Source of the DNA: Alphaproteobacteria bacterium
Lineage (GTDB): Bacteria > Pseudomonadota > Alphaproteobacteria > Geminicoccales > Geminicoccaceae
Direction of reading: 5' to 3'
Length of the DNA: 64,000 nt
Assembly: GCA_027045875.1 (NCBI GenBank)
Contig: JALUAG010000107.1
Coordinates: 1-64,000 of the forward strand
Shown here: positions 8,173 to 22,062 of the stretch, in pieces
Layout of the letters: every line of letters begins with the position of its first letter
Numbering within the stretch: the first letter of the stretch is position 1
The notes under the pieces: model-generated
The model's database searches: none
What the model saw: only the letters and a program-made list of their open reading frames with translations
Told to the model about the DNA's origin: nothing
Position numbers and translations under genes: made by a program

Positions 8173-10374
8173 ATGGCCACCGAACTTCGTGCCGAGGCCC
8201 CCGTCCGGGCGACGGCACGGGTCGCGTCGCGGCAGGAGGCGGAAAAGCCGGCCTTCGGCCCGGAACATTTCTTCAACCGCGAGCTGTCCTGGCTCGCCTT
8301 CAACGAGCGGGTTCTCGAGGAGGCCCGCAATCCCGCCTATCCGCTCCTCGAACGGCTGCGTTTCCTCTCCATCTCGGCGAGCAATCTCGACGAATTCTAC
8401 ATGGTGCGGGTGGCCGGCCTCAAGGCGCTGGCGCGGGCCGGCGTCGATACCGTGAGCGCCGACGGCATGCGCCCCGCCCGCCAGCTCGAGGCGATCCGCG
8501 AGCGGGCCAGCCGGCTGATGGCCGAGCAGCAGCACTGCTGGATCGATCTCGTCGGCCGGCTGCGCGAGAAGGGGGTGGTGATCAGCGACATCGCCGAGCT
8601 TTCGGAGGAGGATCTGGCCCGGCTGCGCGAGCGCTTCCTGGCCGAGGCCTTCGCCGTGCTCACCCCGATCGCCGTCGACCCGGCGCATCCCTTTCCCTTC
8701 ATCCCCAACTGCGGCATGGGCGTGGTGGTGGAGCTCGTCCGTCCGAAGGGCGAGCCGGTGGTGGGGCTCGTGCTGCTGCCGGCCCGGCTGCCGCGCTTTC
8801 TCCGGATCGACGGTCCCGGCCACCGTTTCGTGCGCCTCGAGCAGGCGATCGAGCGCTTCATCGACCTCCTGTTCCCGGGGTTCCGGGTGGCGGCGCTGGG
8901 CCGCTTCCGGGTGATCCGCGATTCCGACATCGAGGTGGAGGAGGAGGCCGAGGATCTGGTGCGGCTGTTCGAGACCCTGCTGAAGCGCCGCAAGAGGGGC
9001 AGCGTCATCCGCCTCTCGGTGGATGCCGGGGTGCCGGTCGAGCTCCGGGATTTCCTGCGCGAGCATCTGCGGGTCGCCGAGGAGGACGTGTGTACCCTCG
9101 ACAACATCCTCGGTCTCGCCGACGCGAGCCAGATCATCGAGGCCTGCGGGGAGCGGAGGGATCTCCTCTTTCCTCCCTACACGCCGCGCTTTCCCGAGCG
9201 CATCCGCGATTTCGACGGCGACTGTCTGGCCGCCATCCGCCACAAGGACTTCATCGTCCACCATCCCTACGAGAGCTTCGACGTGGTGGTGCAGTTCCTC
9301 CGCCAGGCGGCGCGAGATCCGGCGGTGGTGGCCATCAAGCAGACCCTCTACCGGACCAGCGAGGAAAGCCCCATCGTGGCGGCGCTGATCGAGGCCGCCG
9401 ATGCCGGCAAGTCGGTGACCGCCCTCGTCGAGCTCAAGGCCCGCTTCGACGAGGAGCGCAACATCCAGTGGGCGCGCAATCTGGAACGGGCCGGGGTGCA
9501 GGTGGTCTACGGCTTCATCGACCTCAAGACCCACGCCAAGGTGTCGATGGTGGTGCGGCGGGAGGGCGGCGGGCTGCGCACCTACTGCCATTTCGGCACC
9601 GGCAACTACCATCCGGTGACCGCCCGCATCTACACCGATCTCTCCTTCTTCACCTGCGATCCGGCGCTGGCGCGCGACGCCGCCCGCACCTTCAACTTCA
9701 TGACCGGCTACGCCGAGCCGCGGGGGCTCGAGAAGGTGGCGGTGGCGCCCGTCGACATGCGCGAGACCTTGCTGCGGCTGATCGAGGAGGAGATCGCCTT
9801 CGCCGAGGCCGGCCGCAAGGGGGCCATCTGGGCCAAGCTCAACTCGCTGGTCGACGACGAGATCATCGCCGCCCTCTACCGGGCCTCGCAGGCGGGGGTG
9901 AAGATCGACCTCGTGATCCGCGGCATCTGCTGCCTGCGCCCGGGCCTGCCCGGGCTGTCCGAGAACATCCGGGTGAAGAGCATCGTCGGCCGGTTCCTCG
10001 AGCACGCGCGCATCGTCTGCTTCGGTGCCGGGCACGGGCTGCCCAGCCGCCGCGCGCGGGTGTTCATCTCCTCCGCCGACTGGATGCAGCGCAACCTCTC
10101 GCGCCGGGTCGAGCTCATGGTGCCGCTCGAGAACGAGACCGTGCACCGCCAGGTGATGTTCCAGATCATGATCGCCAATCTCAAGGACAACACCAACAGC
10201 TGGATCCTCCACCCCGACGGCCGCTACGAGCGGGTGCGGGCGGGCAAGGAGCGCTTTTCGGCGCACGAGTACTTCATGACCAATCCGAGCCTGTCCGGGC
10301 GTGGCAGCGCCCTCCGCCGGTCGCGCGCCCGCCAGCTCCGCCTCGAGGCCGGCGGCGAGGTGGCCGCCGGGTGA
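8173..10374 (+). CDS. ppk1: Polyphosphate kinase 1
   Basis: Makes polyphosphate from ATP. The protein is 733 residues. It begins with the N-domain signature [19 protein letters not shown], continues through the head domain, and carries both phospholipase-D-like active-site histidines: His454 in THAKVSMV (the autophosphorylated one) and His611 in [22 protein letters not shown] is also present. The ATG at 8173 was chosen because the preceding 34 in-frame residues are not family-like. The stop overlaps the GTG of the exopolyphosphatase gene, so synthesis and breakdown of polyphosphate are translationally coupled. Confidence 0.96.
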   Translation: MATELRAEAPVRATARVASRQEAEKPAFGPEHFFNRELSWLAFNERVLEEARNPAYPLLERLRFLSISASNLDEFYMVRVAGLKALARAGVDTVSADGMRPARQLEAIRERASRLMAEQQHCWIDLVGRLREKGVVISDIAELSEEDLARLRERFLAEAFAVLTPIAVDPAHPFPFIPNCGMGVVVELVRPKGEPVVGLVLLPARLPRFLRIDGPGHRFVRLEQAIERFIDLLFPGFRVAALGRFRVIRDSDIEVEEEAEDLVRLFETLLKRRKRGSVIRLSVDAGVPVELRDFLREHLRVAEEDVCTLDNILGLADASQIIEACGERRDLLFPPYTPRFPERIRDFDGDCLAAIRHKDFIVHHPYESFDVVVQFLRQAARDPAVVAIKQTLYRTSEESPIVAALIEAADAGKSVTALVELKARFDEERNIQWARNLERAGVQVVYGFIDLKTHAKVSMVVRREGGGLRTYCHFGTGNYHPVTARIYTDLSFFTCDPALARDAARTFNFMTGYAEPRGLEKVAVAPVDMRETLLRLIEEEIAFAEAGRKGAIWAKLNSLVDDEIIAALYRASQAGVKIDLVIRGICCLRPGLPGLSENIRVKSIVGRFLEHARIVCFGAGHGLPSRRARVFISSADWMQRNLSRRVELMVPLENETVHRQVMFQIMIANLKDNTNSWILHPDGRYERVRAGKERFSAHEYFMTNPSLSGRGSALRRSRARQLRLEAGGEVAAG

Positions 10375-11873
10375 ACGGCGCGCCCGAGCCGGGAATACGG
10401 GAGACGGCGCGCTTCGGCGTCGTCGACATCGGCTCCAACTCGGTGCGCCTCGTGGTCTACGACGGCCTCCACCGGGCGCCCCTCGCGCTGCTCAACGAAA
10501 AGGCCATCTGCCGTCTCGGTGAGGGCATCGAGGAGAGCGGCCGTCTCGATGCCGCGGGGGTGGGCCGGGCGCTCGCCGCCCTCGGCCGCTTCCGCACCCT
10601 GCTCGCGGGGCTGGGGGCGGCGGAGACGGACGCCTTCGCCACCGCCGCCGTCCGCCGGGCGGCCGATCGCGACCGTTTCCTCGCCCTCGCCGCACGGGCC
10701 CTGGGCCGGCCGGTGGCGGTGCTGTCCGGGGAGGAGGAGGCGCGCGCCACCGCCCTCGGCGTCGCCGGCGGCCTCCACGGGGTGCGTGGGCTGGTGGCCG
10801 ATCTCGGCGGCGGCAGCATCGAGTTCGCGCGGGTCGAGGGGGGGCGGGTGACGCCCCTCGCGAGCCTGCCCGTGGGCACCCTGAGCCTGCGCCCGGCGCT
10901 CGCCCGCGGCCGGCGGGCGGCCGCCGAGGAGGCGGCACGGGCGCTGGCGCCGCCGCCGGCGCTCGCCGAGGCGGCGCGGGACGGGCGCCTCTACCTCGTG
11001 GGCGGCGGCTGGCGGGCCATTGCCCGCATCCACCTCGGGCTCGGCCGGTCGCCGCTGCCGGTGGTGCACGGGCTCGCCCTCGGCCGCTCGGAGCTGCTCG
11101 CGCTGCTGGCCGAGATCCGCGAGCTGCGCCCCGAACGGCTCGCCCGTCTGCCGGGTCTCGGCCGCCGCCGCGTCGAGACCCTGCCGGCCGCCGCCCTGCT
11201 GCTCGAGGTGCTGCTCCGGCACCTCACCCCGGGCGAGCTCGTCTTCTCCGCCACCGGCCTGCGCGAGGGGCGGCTGTTCGCCCGCCTCGGGGAGGAGGCG
11301 ATGGCCCGCGACCCGCTGCTCGAGGGGGCGCGCCGGCTCGCCGCCGGCGAAGCCCGCGATCCCGCCTTCGCCGGGGTCCTCGCGGACTGGCTGGCGCCGC
11401 TCCTCTCGCCGCCGAGTTCGGATCTGGGTCGCCTCCAGCGGGCGGCCGTCCTGCTCTCCGATGTGGGCTGGCGCGAGCATCCGGACAGCCGCGCCGGCGC
11501 CACCTTCGCCCGCCTCTCGCGCTTTCCCTTCCTCGGCATCGACCATCCGGGGCGGATCTTCCTCGCCCGGGCGGTCTTCCTGCGCTACGGCGGCGCACCC
11601 AAGGACCGGGCGCTGCGACCCTTCCTCGAGCTGCTGGATCCCGAGACCCGCCGCGCCGCCGCCGCCCTCGGCGCCGCCATGCACCTCGCCTACCGTCTCT
11701 CGGGCGGGGTCGGGGAGCTCCTCGCCCGCAGCCGGTTGCGGCTCCTCGAGGAGGAGGTGCTGCTGGAGGTGCCGGGCGATCTCCTGCCGCCCGATCCCTC
11801 GGTACTGGGGGGGCGGCTGCGGCGTCTCGCCAAGGCCCTGGAGCGGCCGCGCCACCGGCTGCGGGCCGTCTGA
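10371..11873 (+). CDS. ppx: Exopolyphosphatase / guanosine pentaphosphatase (Ppx/GppA)
   Basis: Ppx/GppA phosphatase of the ASKHA fold that releases phosphate from polyphosphate ends, and in some members hydrolyses pppGpp. The phosphate-1 loop is [17 protein letters not shown] near the N-terminus, and the phosphate-2 loop is [16 protein letters not shown] around residue 140. The C-terminal half is an HD-like helical region. Length is 500 residues from the GTG that overlaps the ppk1 stop. The same frame is open for more than 1 kb upstream, but only inside ppk1. Confidence 0.92.
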   Translation: MNGAPEPGIRETARFGVVDIGSNSVRLVVYDGLHRAPLALLNEKAICRLGEGIEESGRLDAAGVGRALAALGRFRTLLAGLGAAETDAFATAAVRRAADRDRFLALAARALGRPVAVLSGEEEARATALGVAGGLHGVRGLVADLGGGSIEFARVEGGRVTPLASLPVGTLSLRPALARGRRAAAEEAARALAPPPALAEAARDGRLYLVGGGWRAIARIHLGLGRSPLPVVHGLALGRSELLALLAEIRELRPERLARLPGLGRRRVETLPAAALLLEVLLRHLTPGELVFSATGLREGRLFARLGEEAMARDPLLEGARRLAAGEARDPAFAGVLADWLAPLLSPPSSDLGRLQRAAVLLSDVGWREHPDSRAGATFARLSRFPFLGIDHPGRIFLARAVFLRYGGAPKDRALRPFLELLDPETRRAAAALGAAMHLAYRLSGGVGELLARSRLRLLEEEVLLEVPGDLLPPDPSVLGGRLRRLAKALERPRHRLRAV

Positions 11874-11877
11874 AGGC

Positions 11878-11895
11878 GGGCCCGGCCGGGGGCCC
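11878..11895. terminator. GC hairpin between convergent ppx and htpG
   Basis: GGGCCC, a six-base spacer, then GGGCCC lies in the 43-bp gap between the convergent ppx and htpG stops. No T tract is present on either side. It may serve as a bidirectional stop but is weak on its own. Confidence 0.3.
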
Positions 11896-11916
11896 TCGCC
11901 CGTGCCGGGAGGCGGC

Positions 11917-13875
<1,959 letters not shown>

Positions 13876-13917
13876 CGGCGAAGCTCCGCTGCGTTTCCGG
13901 AAGACCGTCTGCCGCGG

Positions 13918-13946
13918 ATTTGGGAACGCCCCGGGACCGCTTCAAG
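13918..13946 (-). promoter_or_regulatory. Sigma-32 (RpoH)-type promoter of htpG
   Basis: On the minus strand, CTTGAA (13946-13941) is followed after 16 bases by CCCAAAT (13924-13918), close to the RpoH consensus CTTGAA plus CCCCATNT. It sits upstream of htpG, a classic RpoH target in proteobacteria. The exact transcription start is inferred. Confidence 0.6.
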
Positions 13947-14061
13947 CGGCTTACCGGTCCCCCCGGGTCCCACTGCCTGCTCGGTCATTGCATCCGGCCA
14001 CCGGCCTAAGTCGCTCTTGCGCGGACGAGCACGTTTTCCCGACAGCTTTTCCGAGGCGTTG

Positions 14062-14469
14062 TCAGCCGCTCCGGCTGTAGACGATCCTGGGCTCCTCGAC
14101 CCGAAAGAGGGGCTTCGTGGGCTTCTCGGTAGTCAGAAATTCATCGACTTCGGCCGTTCGCGCCGCGACAACGTGCAGGGCGTCCATGGCAGAGAGTCCT
14201 TTAATCCTGGCTAACTCCATTGCGGGTTTCACGAGGGCTCCGATGTCCGTTACGAAAAAGATGACGTTATCGAAAAAGGAGAGGTAGAAATCGGCTTCCT
14301 CGGTTTTCTTGTGGTACTGAGCCTTGGGAACCGTTTCCAGCCAGACCAGATGGCTCGACACGAACTCCCTTCTGTCGTCGTCGAGAAAATGCAAGGCACA
14401 TCGCGCGAGCTCGTGGTTTCCCGTTGCAGCGTCGAGAAGAACGCCCGAGTCGACGTAGGTTCGCAGCAT
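14062..14469 (-). CDS. PIN-domain protein (VapC-like ribonuclease candidate)
   Basis: A 135-residue PIN-fold protein. It shows the acidic metal-binding residues in the expected order: Asp7 in YVDSGVLLDA, Glu45 in LVWLETVPK, and Asp96 in LSAMDALHVVAA, with FLTTEKPTKPLF near the end. PIN proteins of this size are usually toxin ribonucleases that cut tRNA, rRNA or mRNA. It starts five bases after the stop of a small upstream gene and is the last of three tightly linked genes. Local GC and codon use are lower than the neighbours, suggesting transfer. The partner is not a recognisable VapB, so the toxin role is inferred. Confidence 0.75.
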   Translation of the reverse strand: MLRTYVDSGVLLDAATGNHELARCALHFLDDDRREFVSSHLVWLETVPKAQYHKKTEEADFYLSFFDNVIFFVTDIGALVKPAMELARIKGLSAMDALHVVAARTAEVDEFLTTEKPTKPLFRVEEPRIVYSRSG

Positions 14470-14474
14470 GGTGA

Positions 14475-14810
14475 TCAGGTATCGTCCACCGCCCTTCCCC
14501 GCCCGAGGCGGGCGTCGATTTGTTCCCCGTCCAGAGGTGTCGTGCCGGTGGCGAGGAGCGCGCGCCGAAGAGCGCGCAGTCTGGCTCCGAGAGGAGTTCT
14601 CGACGGCTCGTACGCGGGATCCGCCAATTCCTCCCAGTGCGCCATCGTGGCGGCCATCGCCGACGTGGTTTCAGGAAATACGTCCCCGCTCGCTGCTGTC
14701 GAAGCTGCCGTCGAAGGCGACGGTGCGACGCGAAATTGGAACCGCCGAAAGGCGTTCGTATCGGAGCTCCACTCGATTGCCGATCCCGTTCTTTCGCCCG
14801 CTGTCATCAC
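14475..14810 (-). CDS. Small hypothetical protein between TIGR04255-like and PIN genes
   Basis: A 111-residue protein that I do not recognise. It is Ala/Thr/Ser-rich in the middle and has a C-terminal basic helix (LGARLRALRRALLA), with no clear DNA-binding fold. The ATG overlaps the TGA of the upstream gene (ATGATGA), and the PIN gene follows after five bases. Position and size suit an antitoxin or adaptor, but that is inference from arrangement only. The second ATG, one codon later, is an equally possible start. Confidence 0.55.
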   Translation of the reverse strand: MMTAGERTGSAIEWSSDTNAFRRFQFRVAPSPSTAASTAASGDVFPETTSAMAATMAHWEELADPAYEPSRTPLGARLRALRRALLATGTTPLDGEQIDARLGRGRAVDDT

Positions 14811-15553
14811 TGCACCTCCTGCATACCGAGGAGTCCGACGGCCTCTCGGGTCAGGGAGCGGGCGAGGCTCTTTTCGATCCTCGCGTGGGCGCGTGTGAGC
14901 CAGTTGCCGAGTTCTTCCACTCCGACCTTTCCGAGACTTCCGGTCCAGAAATCCAGATCGATCATGAGTGCGCGCGCATCTCCGGTCGCGGTACCTGCCT
15001 GGTAGGTGAGCGTTCCGACCGGCGCGTCGTACGGAATCTCGAATCGCTCGAAGAAAGCGCTCGCATTCGCATCGAAGAATTCGCGGAGTGCCGGAAGCAC
15101 CTTCAACAGTGACGCAGCATCACTACCGTCGAGCTCGATACGGTTGATATACCGAAGGCCTACCCGATCGGTCACGGTGGACGTGAGGAATTCGGCGTGG
15201 AGACCGAAAATGTCCAGTATTTCCTTCAGAAACTCGTTCCATCCGGGATAAGGCTGTAATATGTTGACTGCGAGGAGACTTGGTCCGCTCTGAACGAGGC
15301 GCGTGCCGTCCTCCGACACGAACTGAAGTTTCTCCACCATCGGCGAAGGGGATGGAGAGGAATGTGGTGCCCCCTGTTGGCCGACGACGATGGATGGTGG
15401 GCGCACCTCTTTGACGACCGGATAACGTTTGTCGATCCTTTCGTGTAGCCGGCCCGGTATCGTCCAGTTCCAGCCACTTTCATTGGCGAAACGAAATTCG
15501 CACACCGCTTCCACGAGAGGCGGACGTTCGAACTTCAGTCTAACATCGTTCAT
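14807..15553 (-). CDS. TIGR04255-like protein of unknown function
   Basis: About 248 residues. The opening LKFERPPLVEAVCEFRF, the middle QSGPSLLAVNILQPYPGW and VTDRVGLRYINRIEL are the pattern I associate with the TIGR04255 family, whose function is unknown. No catalytic motif or membrane segment is visible. The start was placed at MNDVRLKFERPP; another ATG 27 bases upstream at 15580 is possible, and neither has a clear ribosome binding site. It is the first gene of a three-gene unit with the small protein and the PIN protein, in a lower-GC patch. Confidence 0.65.
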   Translation of the reverse strand: MNDVRLKFERPPLVEAVCEFRFANESGWNWTIPGRLHERIDKRYPVVKEVRPPSIVVGQQGAPHSSPSPSPMVEKLQFVSEDGTRLVQSGPSLLAVNILQPYPGWNEFLKEILDIFGLHAEFLTSTVTDRVGLRYINRIELDGSDAASLLKVLPALREFFDANASAFFERFEIPYDAPVGTLTYQAGTATGDARALMIDLDFWTGSLGKVGVEELGNWLTRAHARIEKSLARSLTREAVGLLGMQEVQ

Positions 15554-15825
15554 TTCGGTTTGGTCGTGCACTCGGTTCATGGGCGCGTCGGGAGTTTTCT
15601 ACGCCGTGCCCTGACGTAATGCGACCACGTGGTAGTCCTCGATGCAGGTCTCGCCGGCGCGATGACTGGCCGTAGGTACTCGCAGTAAGCCCGATGACTG
15701 ACGACACTAGGGATCCGATCATCCACGGTCAACGTCGCCCGCGCTTCTGTCGAAGCAAGGGACTCGGGCGAGGAAAGTTCGCGTGACGGCCGCGAGCTCA
15801 ACCTCGTTCGACGGTCGATCCTCTG

Positions 15826-15842
15826 CCCCCTTGCCAAGGGGG
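15826..15842 (+). other. Small hairpin just upstream of the helicase start
   Basis: CCCCCTT and AAGGGGG form a perfect 7-bp stem with a three-base loop, 23 bases before the ATG at 15866. The right arm resembles a ribosome binding site but lies too far from the chosen start, unless a GTG near 15842 is used. The rest of the 285-bp gap from 15581 shows no gene or other signal. Confidence 0.25.
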
Positions 15843-15865
15843 TGGTGGCGCACGATGGTTGGAGC

Positions 15866-18357
<2,492 letters not shown>

Positions 18358-18361
<4 letters not shown>

Positions 18362-18642
18362 GCGAGACCGCCGCCCTCCGTCTCGACCGCTGGCTCTGGC
18401 ACGCCCGCTTCGTGCGCCGCCGCGAGCAGGTGGCGCCGCTGATCGCCGCCCGTCGCGTGCGCCTCAACGGCCAGCTGGTGGCGCGCAGCCACCAGCGGGT
18501 GCGCGAGGGCGACGTGCTGACCCTCCTGCTCGGGCCGCGCCTTCTGGTGGTGCGGGTGGTGGCGCTCGGCGAGCGGCGCGGGCCCGCGGCGGAGGCCCGC
18601 CGGCTCTACGAGGAGGTGGATCCCGAGGCCGGGGGCGGCTGA
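18358..18642 (+). CDS. S4-domain RNA-binding protein (Hsp15/HslR-like)
   Basis: A 94-residue protein with a single S4 domain: LRLDRWLWHARFVRRREQ, then VRLNGQLV and VREGDVLTL, matching the Hsp15 (HslR) family that binds stalled 50S subunits carrying peptidyl-tRNA. The start is a TTG overlapping the helicase stop as TTGA, an uncommon form of coupled start; the S4 fold begins too early in the frame to use a later codon. Its 3' end overlaps the convergent yggS gene by 37 bp. Confidence 0.82.
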
Positions 18643-19340
18643 GGACGCTTGGGCGGCCGCGGGCCGAAGATGGCGGTGCCGACCCGCACGTGGGTGGCGC
18701 CGAAGCGGATGGCCACCTCGAAATCGTGGCTCATGCCGATGCTGAGGGCGGAAAGGCCGTTGCGCCGGGCGATCCTGTCCAGGAGCGCGGCGTGCAGGGC
18801 AACGTCCTCCTCGAGCGGGGGGATGGCCATCAGTCCCACCACCTCGAGCCCGTAGTCGCGCCGGCAGGCCTCGATGAAGGCGTCCGCCCGTTCGGGCAGC
18901 ACCCCCGCCTTCTGCGGTTCGCCGCCGGTGTTGACCTCGACGAACACCGGCAGCCGCCGGCCCTGCCTGTCCATCTCCCGCGCCAGCGCCGCCGCCAGCT
19001 TCGGCCGGTCGACGGTCTGGATGACGTCGAACAGCCGCACCGCGTCCCGCGCCTTGTTGGTCTGGAGCGCCCCGATCAGATGCAGCTCGACGCCCGGGAA
19101 GCGTTCGCGCAGCTCCGGCCAGCGCGCCGCCGCCTCCTGCACGTAGTTCTCGCCGAACACCCGCTGGCCGGCCGCCAGCGCGGCCTCGATGCGGGCCAGG
19201 GGCTGCGCCTTGGCGACCGCGATCAGCGTCACCTCGGCGGGATCGCGCCCCGCCTCGCGGCAGGCCTCGGCGATGCGGGCCCGCACCGCCGCCAGATTGG
19301 CCGCGACATCCACGGGCTGCGCTTGTTCGGCGGTCGCCAC
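18606..19340 (-). CDS. Pyridoxal phosphate homeostasis protein, YggS/PROSC family
   Basis: A 244-residue PLP-binding protein of the alanine-racemase N-terminal fold that buffers free pyridoxal phosphate. Lys44 in LIAVAKAQP is the expected Schiff-base lysine; [19 protein letters not shown] and [22 protein letters not shown] are the family signatures. GTG at 19340 is supported by GGAGG seven bases upstream. The last residues after IFGPR are a proline-rich tail that runs into the end of the S4 gene on the other strand. Confidence 0.92.
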   Translation of the reverse strand: MATAEQAQPVDVAANLAAVRARIAEACREAGRDPAEVTLIAVAKAQPLARIEAALAAGQRVFGENYVQEAAARWPELRERFPGVELHLIGALQTNKARDAVRLFDVIQTVDRPKLAAALAREMDRQGRRLPVFVEVNTGGEPQKAGVLPERADAFIEACRRDYGLEVVGLMAIPPLEEDVALHAALLDRIARRNGLSALSIGMSHDFEVAIRFGATHVRVGTAIFGPRPPKRPQPPPASGSTSS

Positions 19341-19403
19341 GCTGTATCCTCCGGCTCCGAACCTTCGGTGAGCCAGTACGCCATAGCCTCGGGGTGTCAA
19401 GCG

Positions 19404-20606
19404 ATGAGCGGCAGGATCCGGAATTTCGACGATATCGTCGCGCCGCTGGGCGCGGAGCGGTTCCGGGAGGAGTATCTCCACCGGCGTCCCCTCTATCTCG
19501 AGGGGGCGGAGGACAAGTTCCGGGAGGTCATGAACTGGGAGATCCTGAACCGGCTCCTGGGCATGACCACCATCTGGTCGAACCGCTCGCTGATGCTGGT
19601 GCTCGACCGCGAGACGGTGCCCGTCGAGGCCTACGCGAGCCCGGCGCCGGGACGGGACGGCGGCCAGGTGATGCGGCCCGATCCGGTGCGCGTCAAGCGG
19701 CTCCTGGCCCGCGGCGCCACGCTGGTGGCCAACGATATCGACCAGCTCACCCCCGAGCTCTCCACCTTCGCCCGTCTCCTCGAGGAGACCCTGGGCGGCA
19801 AGGTGCAGGCCAATCTCTACATGAGCAGCCAGCGTCGCCAGGCGTTCCGGGTCCACTACGACACCCACGACGTGTTCGCCGTCCACGTGGCCGGGGAGAA
19901 GCGCTGGTTCGTGTTCGAGGGGCGGGCCGACGACCCCATCGCCCATCCCGCCTTCAAGAACCTGCCGCAGGAGGTGCACGAGAAGGCCAAGGGGGCGCTG
20001 TGGAAGGAGATCCGCATGACCCCGGGCGATCTCCTCTACCTGCCGCGCGGCCAGTACCATTACGCCCTGGCCGAGGACGGCGGCTGCATCCACATCGCCT
20101 TCGGGGTGACCTATCCGATCGGCATCGATGTCGTCAGCTACCTCTTCGACCGCATGGTCACCGATCCGCTGGCGCGGGCCAATCTTCCGCGGGGCGACCG
20201 CGAGGCGCTGGCGACCCGGCTGCGGGAGCTGGCCGCCCGCATGACGGAGATCCTCGCGGAGCCGCGCAGCCTCGAGGACATCGAGCGGCAGATGGCGGGC
20301 TTCCGCTGGCCGCGGGAGACCTACGATCTGCCGCGGATCCTGGAGCCCGAGGGCCAGCGCTTCGAAGTGCGCGGCGACGGGCTGCGTCTCGTCTCCCGCC
20401 GCGGCCGCTTCGCGCTCGTCAAGAGCGGTACCCGGCAGGGGGTGGAGGTGCCCAGGGAAATGCAGCCGATGGTCTCCTGGGCGCTCGAACGGACCGCCTT
20501 CACCCGGGCCGAGCTCGACCGCGCCTTCTTCGACCGGCCGGCGGAACAGCGCGCCAAGTTTCTGCGGGACATGGAGAAGATGGCGGTGCTGCGCCTCGCC
20601 ATCTGA
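19404..20606 (+). CDS. JmjC/cupin-4 family oxygenase (ribosomal oxygenase-like)
   Basis: A 400-residue cupin_4/JmjC-like protein. The metal site HxD is in FRVHYDTHDVFAVHV, followed by GEKRWFVFEGR and PGDLLYLPRGQYHYA with the distal histidine. This arrangement is that of 2-oxoglutarate/Fe(II) oxygenases such as the RoxA/YcfD ribosomal hydroxylases. The C-terminal part is a helical or winged-helix-like region. The substrate, possibly a ribosomal protein, is inferred. The ATG starts 63 bp from the divergent yggS start. Confidence 0.8.
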   Translation: MSGRIRNFDDIVAPLGAERFREEYLHRRPLYLEGAEDKFREVMNWEILNRLLGMTTIWSNRSLMLVLDRETVPVEAYASPAPGRDGGQVMRPDPVRVKRLLARGATLVANDIDQLTPELSTFARLLEETLGGKVQANLYMSSQRRQAFRVHYDTHDVFAVHVAGEKRWFVFEGRADDPIAHPAFKNLPQEVHEKAKGALWKEIRMTPGDLLYLPRGQYHYALAEDGGCIHIAFGVTYPIGIDVVSYLFDRMVTDPLARANLPRGDREALATRLRELAARMTEILAEPRSLEDIERQMAGFRWPRETYDLPRILEPEGQRFEVRGDGLRLVSRRGRFALVKSGTRQGVEVPREMQPMVSWALERTAFTRAELDRAFFDRPAEQRAKFLRDMEKMAVLRLAI

Positions 20607-20664
20607 GCTTGTTGCACGGGGAACACAGTGTTTTCGCTAGCCGTGCCGGCTCGGCGAAGGCGGC

Positions 20665-20693
20665 TTGCACGGCCGGATGGCTGTTCCGATAAA
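20665..20693 (+). promoter_or_regulatory. Possible porin promoter
   Basis: TTGCAC (20665-20670) and GATAAA (20688-20693) are separated by 17 bp, a fair sigma-70 match. This would give a leader of roughly 110 bases before the porin start. The rest of the 203-bp gap from 20607 shows no gene. Confidence 0.4.
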
Positions 20694-20809
20694 TCACGGG
20701 CCGATTGAGTGTGGCGGTCTTCGCCACCTCGTGACGTGCAGGGTCGGTGCGCCGGCCCGGTCGAAGAAATCGGACACGCGCCTTCGTGGCACGAAAGGAG
20801 AAAACGAGG

Positions 20810-21844
20810 ATGTACCTGAAAAAGGCGTTGTTAGGCACGACGGCCCTGCTCGGTGTCGGCGCACTCATGGTCGCCGATGCGGGACGGGCCAACGCACAGG
20901 CGTTCGAGGTCTCGGTGAGCGGCTTCTCCCGCTTCATGGCCGCCTTCGGCAACCTCGAGGATCAGAGCGGCACCGCCGATGCGCGGAGCTTCTACTTCCG
21001 CAACGACACCGAGGTCCATGTCAAGGCGCGCGCCACCGACGACGCCACCGGCATGCGCTACGGTGCCACGGTCGAGTTCGAGGCCGACACCAACGCCACG
21101 GTCAACACCGACGAGACCTGGATCTTCATCGGTGGCAACTGGGGCGAGCTGCGCTTCGGTGACGAGGACGGTGCCGCCGACAACATGAAGGTGGGCGGCT
21201 TCAGCGTCGCGGCCGGTACGGGCGGTATCGACGGTGCCGGCGAAGTGGCCAACGTCGGCGTGTTCTTCGACAACTCGAGCGACGCCACCAAGATCATCTA
21301 CTACTCGCCGAAGGTGTCCGGCTTCCAGCTCGGTGTCAGCTACACGCCGGATTCCGGCCACGCCGGTTCGACCACCTATCCGACCGACACCACGGCGACG
21401 GATCGCGAGGACTGGATCGAGGCCGGCGTCGTCTACGCCAACTCCTTCAACGGCGTCGATGTCAAGGCCTCGCTGGTCGGCAGCTGGGCCGACTACGAGA
21501 CCGGCAACAACGACTTCTCCGCCTTCGGCGGCGGCGCCACGGTCGGCTTCGGCGGTTTCTCGGTGGGTGGCGGCTACTTCACCGAGAACGACGACGTCGG
21601 TGGCGATCGCGACATCTGGAGCGTCGGTGCGGCCGCGAGCCTCGGCCCGGCCAACGTCTCGGTCACCTACGCGGCGATCGACAACGACGGCAGCAACATC
21701 GACCCGAAGAACATCGTGCTCAGTGCCGACATGGGCCTGTTCCCGGGCGTCGCCCTGCAGGGTGACATCTCCATCTTCGACAGGGACACCGGCACCGACG
21801 ACGACGGCGTGACCGGTGTGGTGCGGCTGCACATCGGTTACTGA
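20810..21844 (+). CDS. Gram-negative outer-membrane porin
   Basis: A 344-residue trimeric-porin-type protein. It has a Sec signal peptide: MYLKK, a hydrophobic core, and a likely cleavage after ANA at residue 29. The mature part is rich in Gly, Asp and aromatic residues in alternating beta strands and ends in LHIGY with a C-terminal aromatic, as needed for outer-membrane insertion. RDNT-like loops and the FGDEDGAADNM stretch resemble the L3 constriction region of Rhodospirillales porins. AAAGGAG nine bases before the ATG fixes the start, and a strong hairpin follows the stop, as expected for an abundant monocistronic transcript. Confidence 0.9.
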   Translation: MYLKKALLGTTALLGVGALMVADAGRANAQAFEVSVSGFSRFMAAFGNLEDQSGTADARSFYFRNDTEVHVKARATDDATGMRYGATVEFEADTNATVNTDETWIFIGGNWGELRFGDEDGAADNMKVGGFSVAAGTGGIDGAGEVANVGVFFDNSSDATKIIYYSPKVSGFQLGVSYTPDSGHAGSTTYPTDTTATDREDWIEAGVVYANSFNGVDVKASLVGSWADYETGNNDFSAFGGGATVGFGGFSVGGGYFTENDDVGGDRDIWSVGAAASLGPANVSVTYAAIDNDGSNIDPKNIVLSADMGLFPGVALQGDISIFDRDTGTDDDGVTGVVRLHIGY

Positions 21845-21868
21845 GTCCAGTCACCGGACCCGATGCGG

Positions 21869-21890
21869 GCGGCGGGCTTCGGCCCGCCGC
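21869..21890 (+). terminator. Hairpin terminator after the porin gene
   Basis: GCGGCGGGC and GCCCGCCGC form a perfect 9-bp stem closed by a TTCG tetraloop, 25 bases after the porin stop. The T tract is poor (TTCGCG), which is common at this GC content. Confidence 0.6.
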
Positions 21891-21960
21891 TTCGCGTCTG
21901 CGGCACCGGCCACCGCGGCGGCAGGAATGTCACGGCACCGGGTTTCGGAAGACGGTCGTC

Positions 21961-21990
21961 TTGCGATGGTGGAAAATCCACCGATATCGT
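21961..21990 (+). promoter_or_regulatory. Promoter with palindromic operator in its spacer
   Basis: TTGCGA (21961-21966) and TATCGT (21985-21990) are 18 bp apart. The spacer contains the perfect palindrome GGTGGA-AAA-TCCACC (21968-21982). A repressor bound there would block polymerase. It lies about 70 bases upstream of the outer-membrane protein gene at 22063. The regulator is unknown. Confidence 0.4.
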
Positions 21991-22062
21991 GCTATTGATG
22001 GGTTGCGATTTCGGATGCATCGTCGTCGATGCGTCGGCGCACGGACCAGCGGACGTGTAGGG

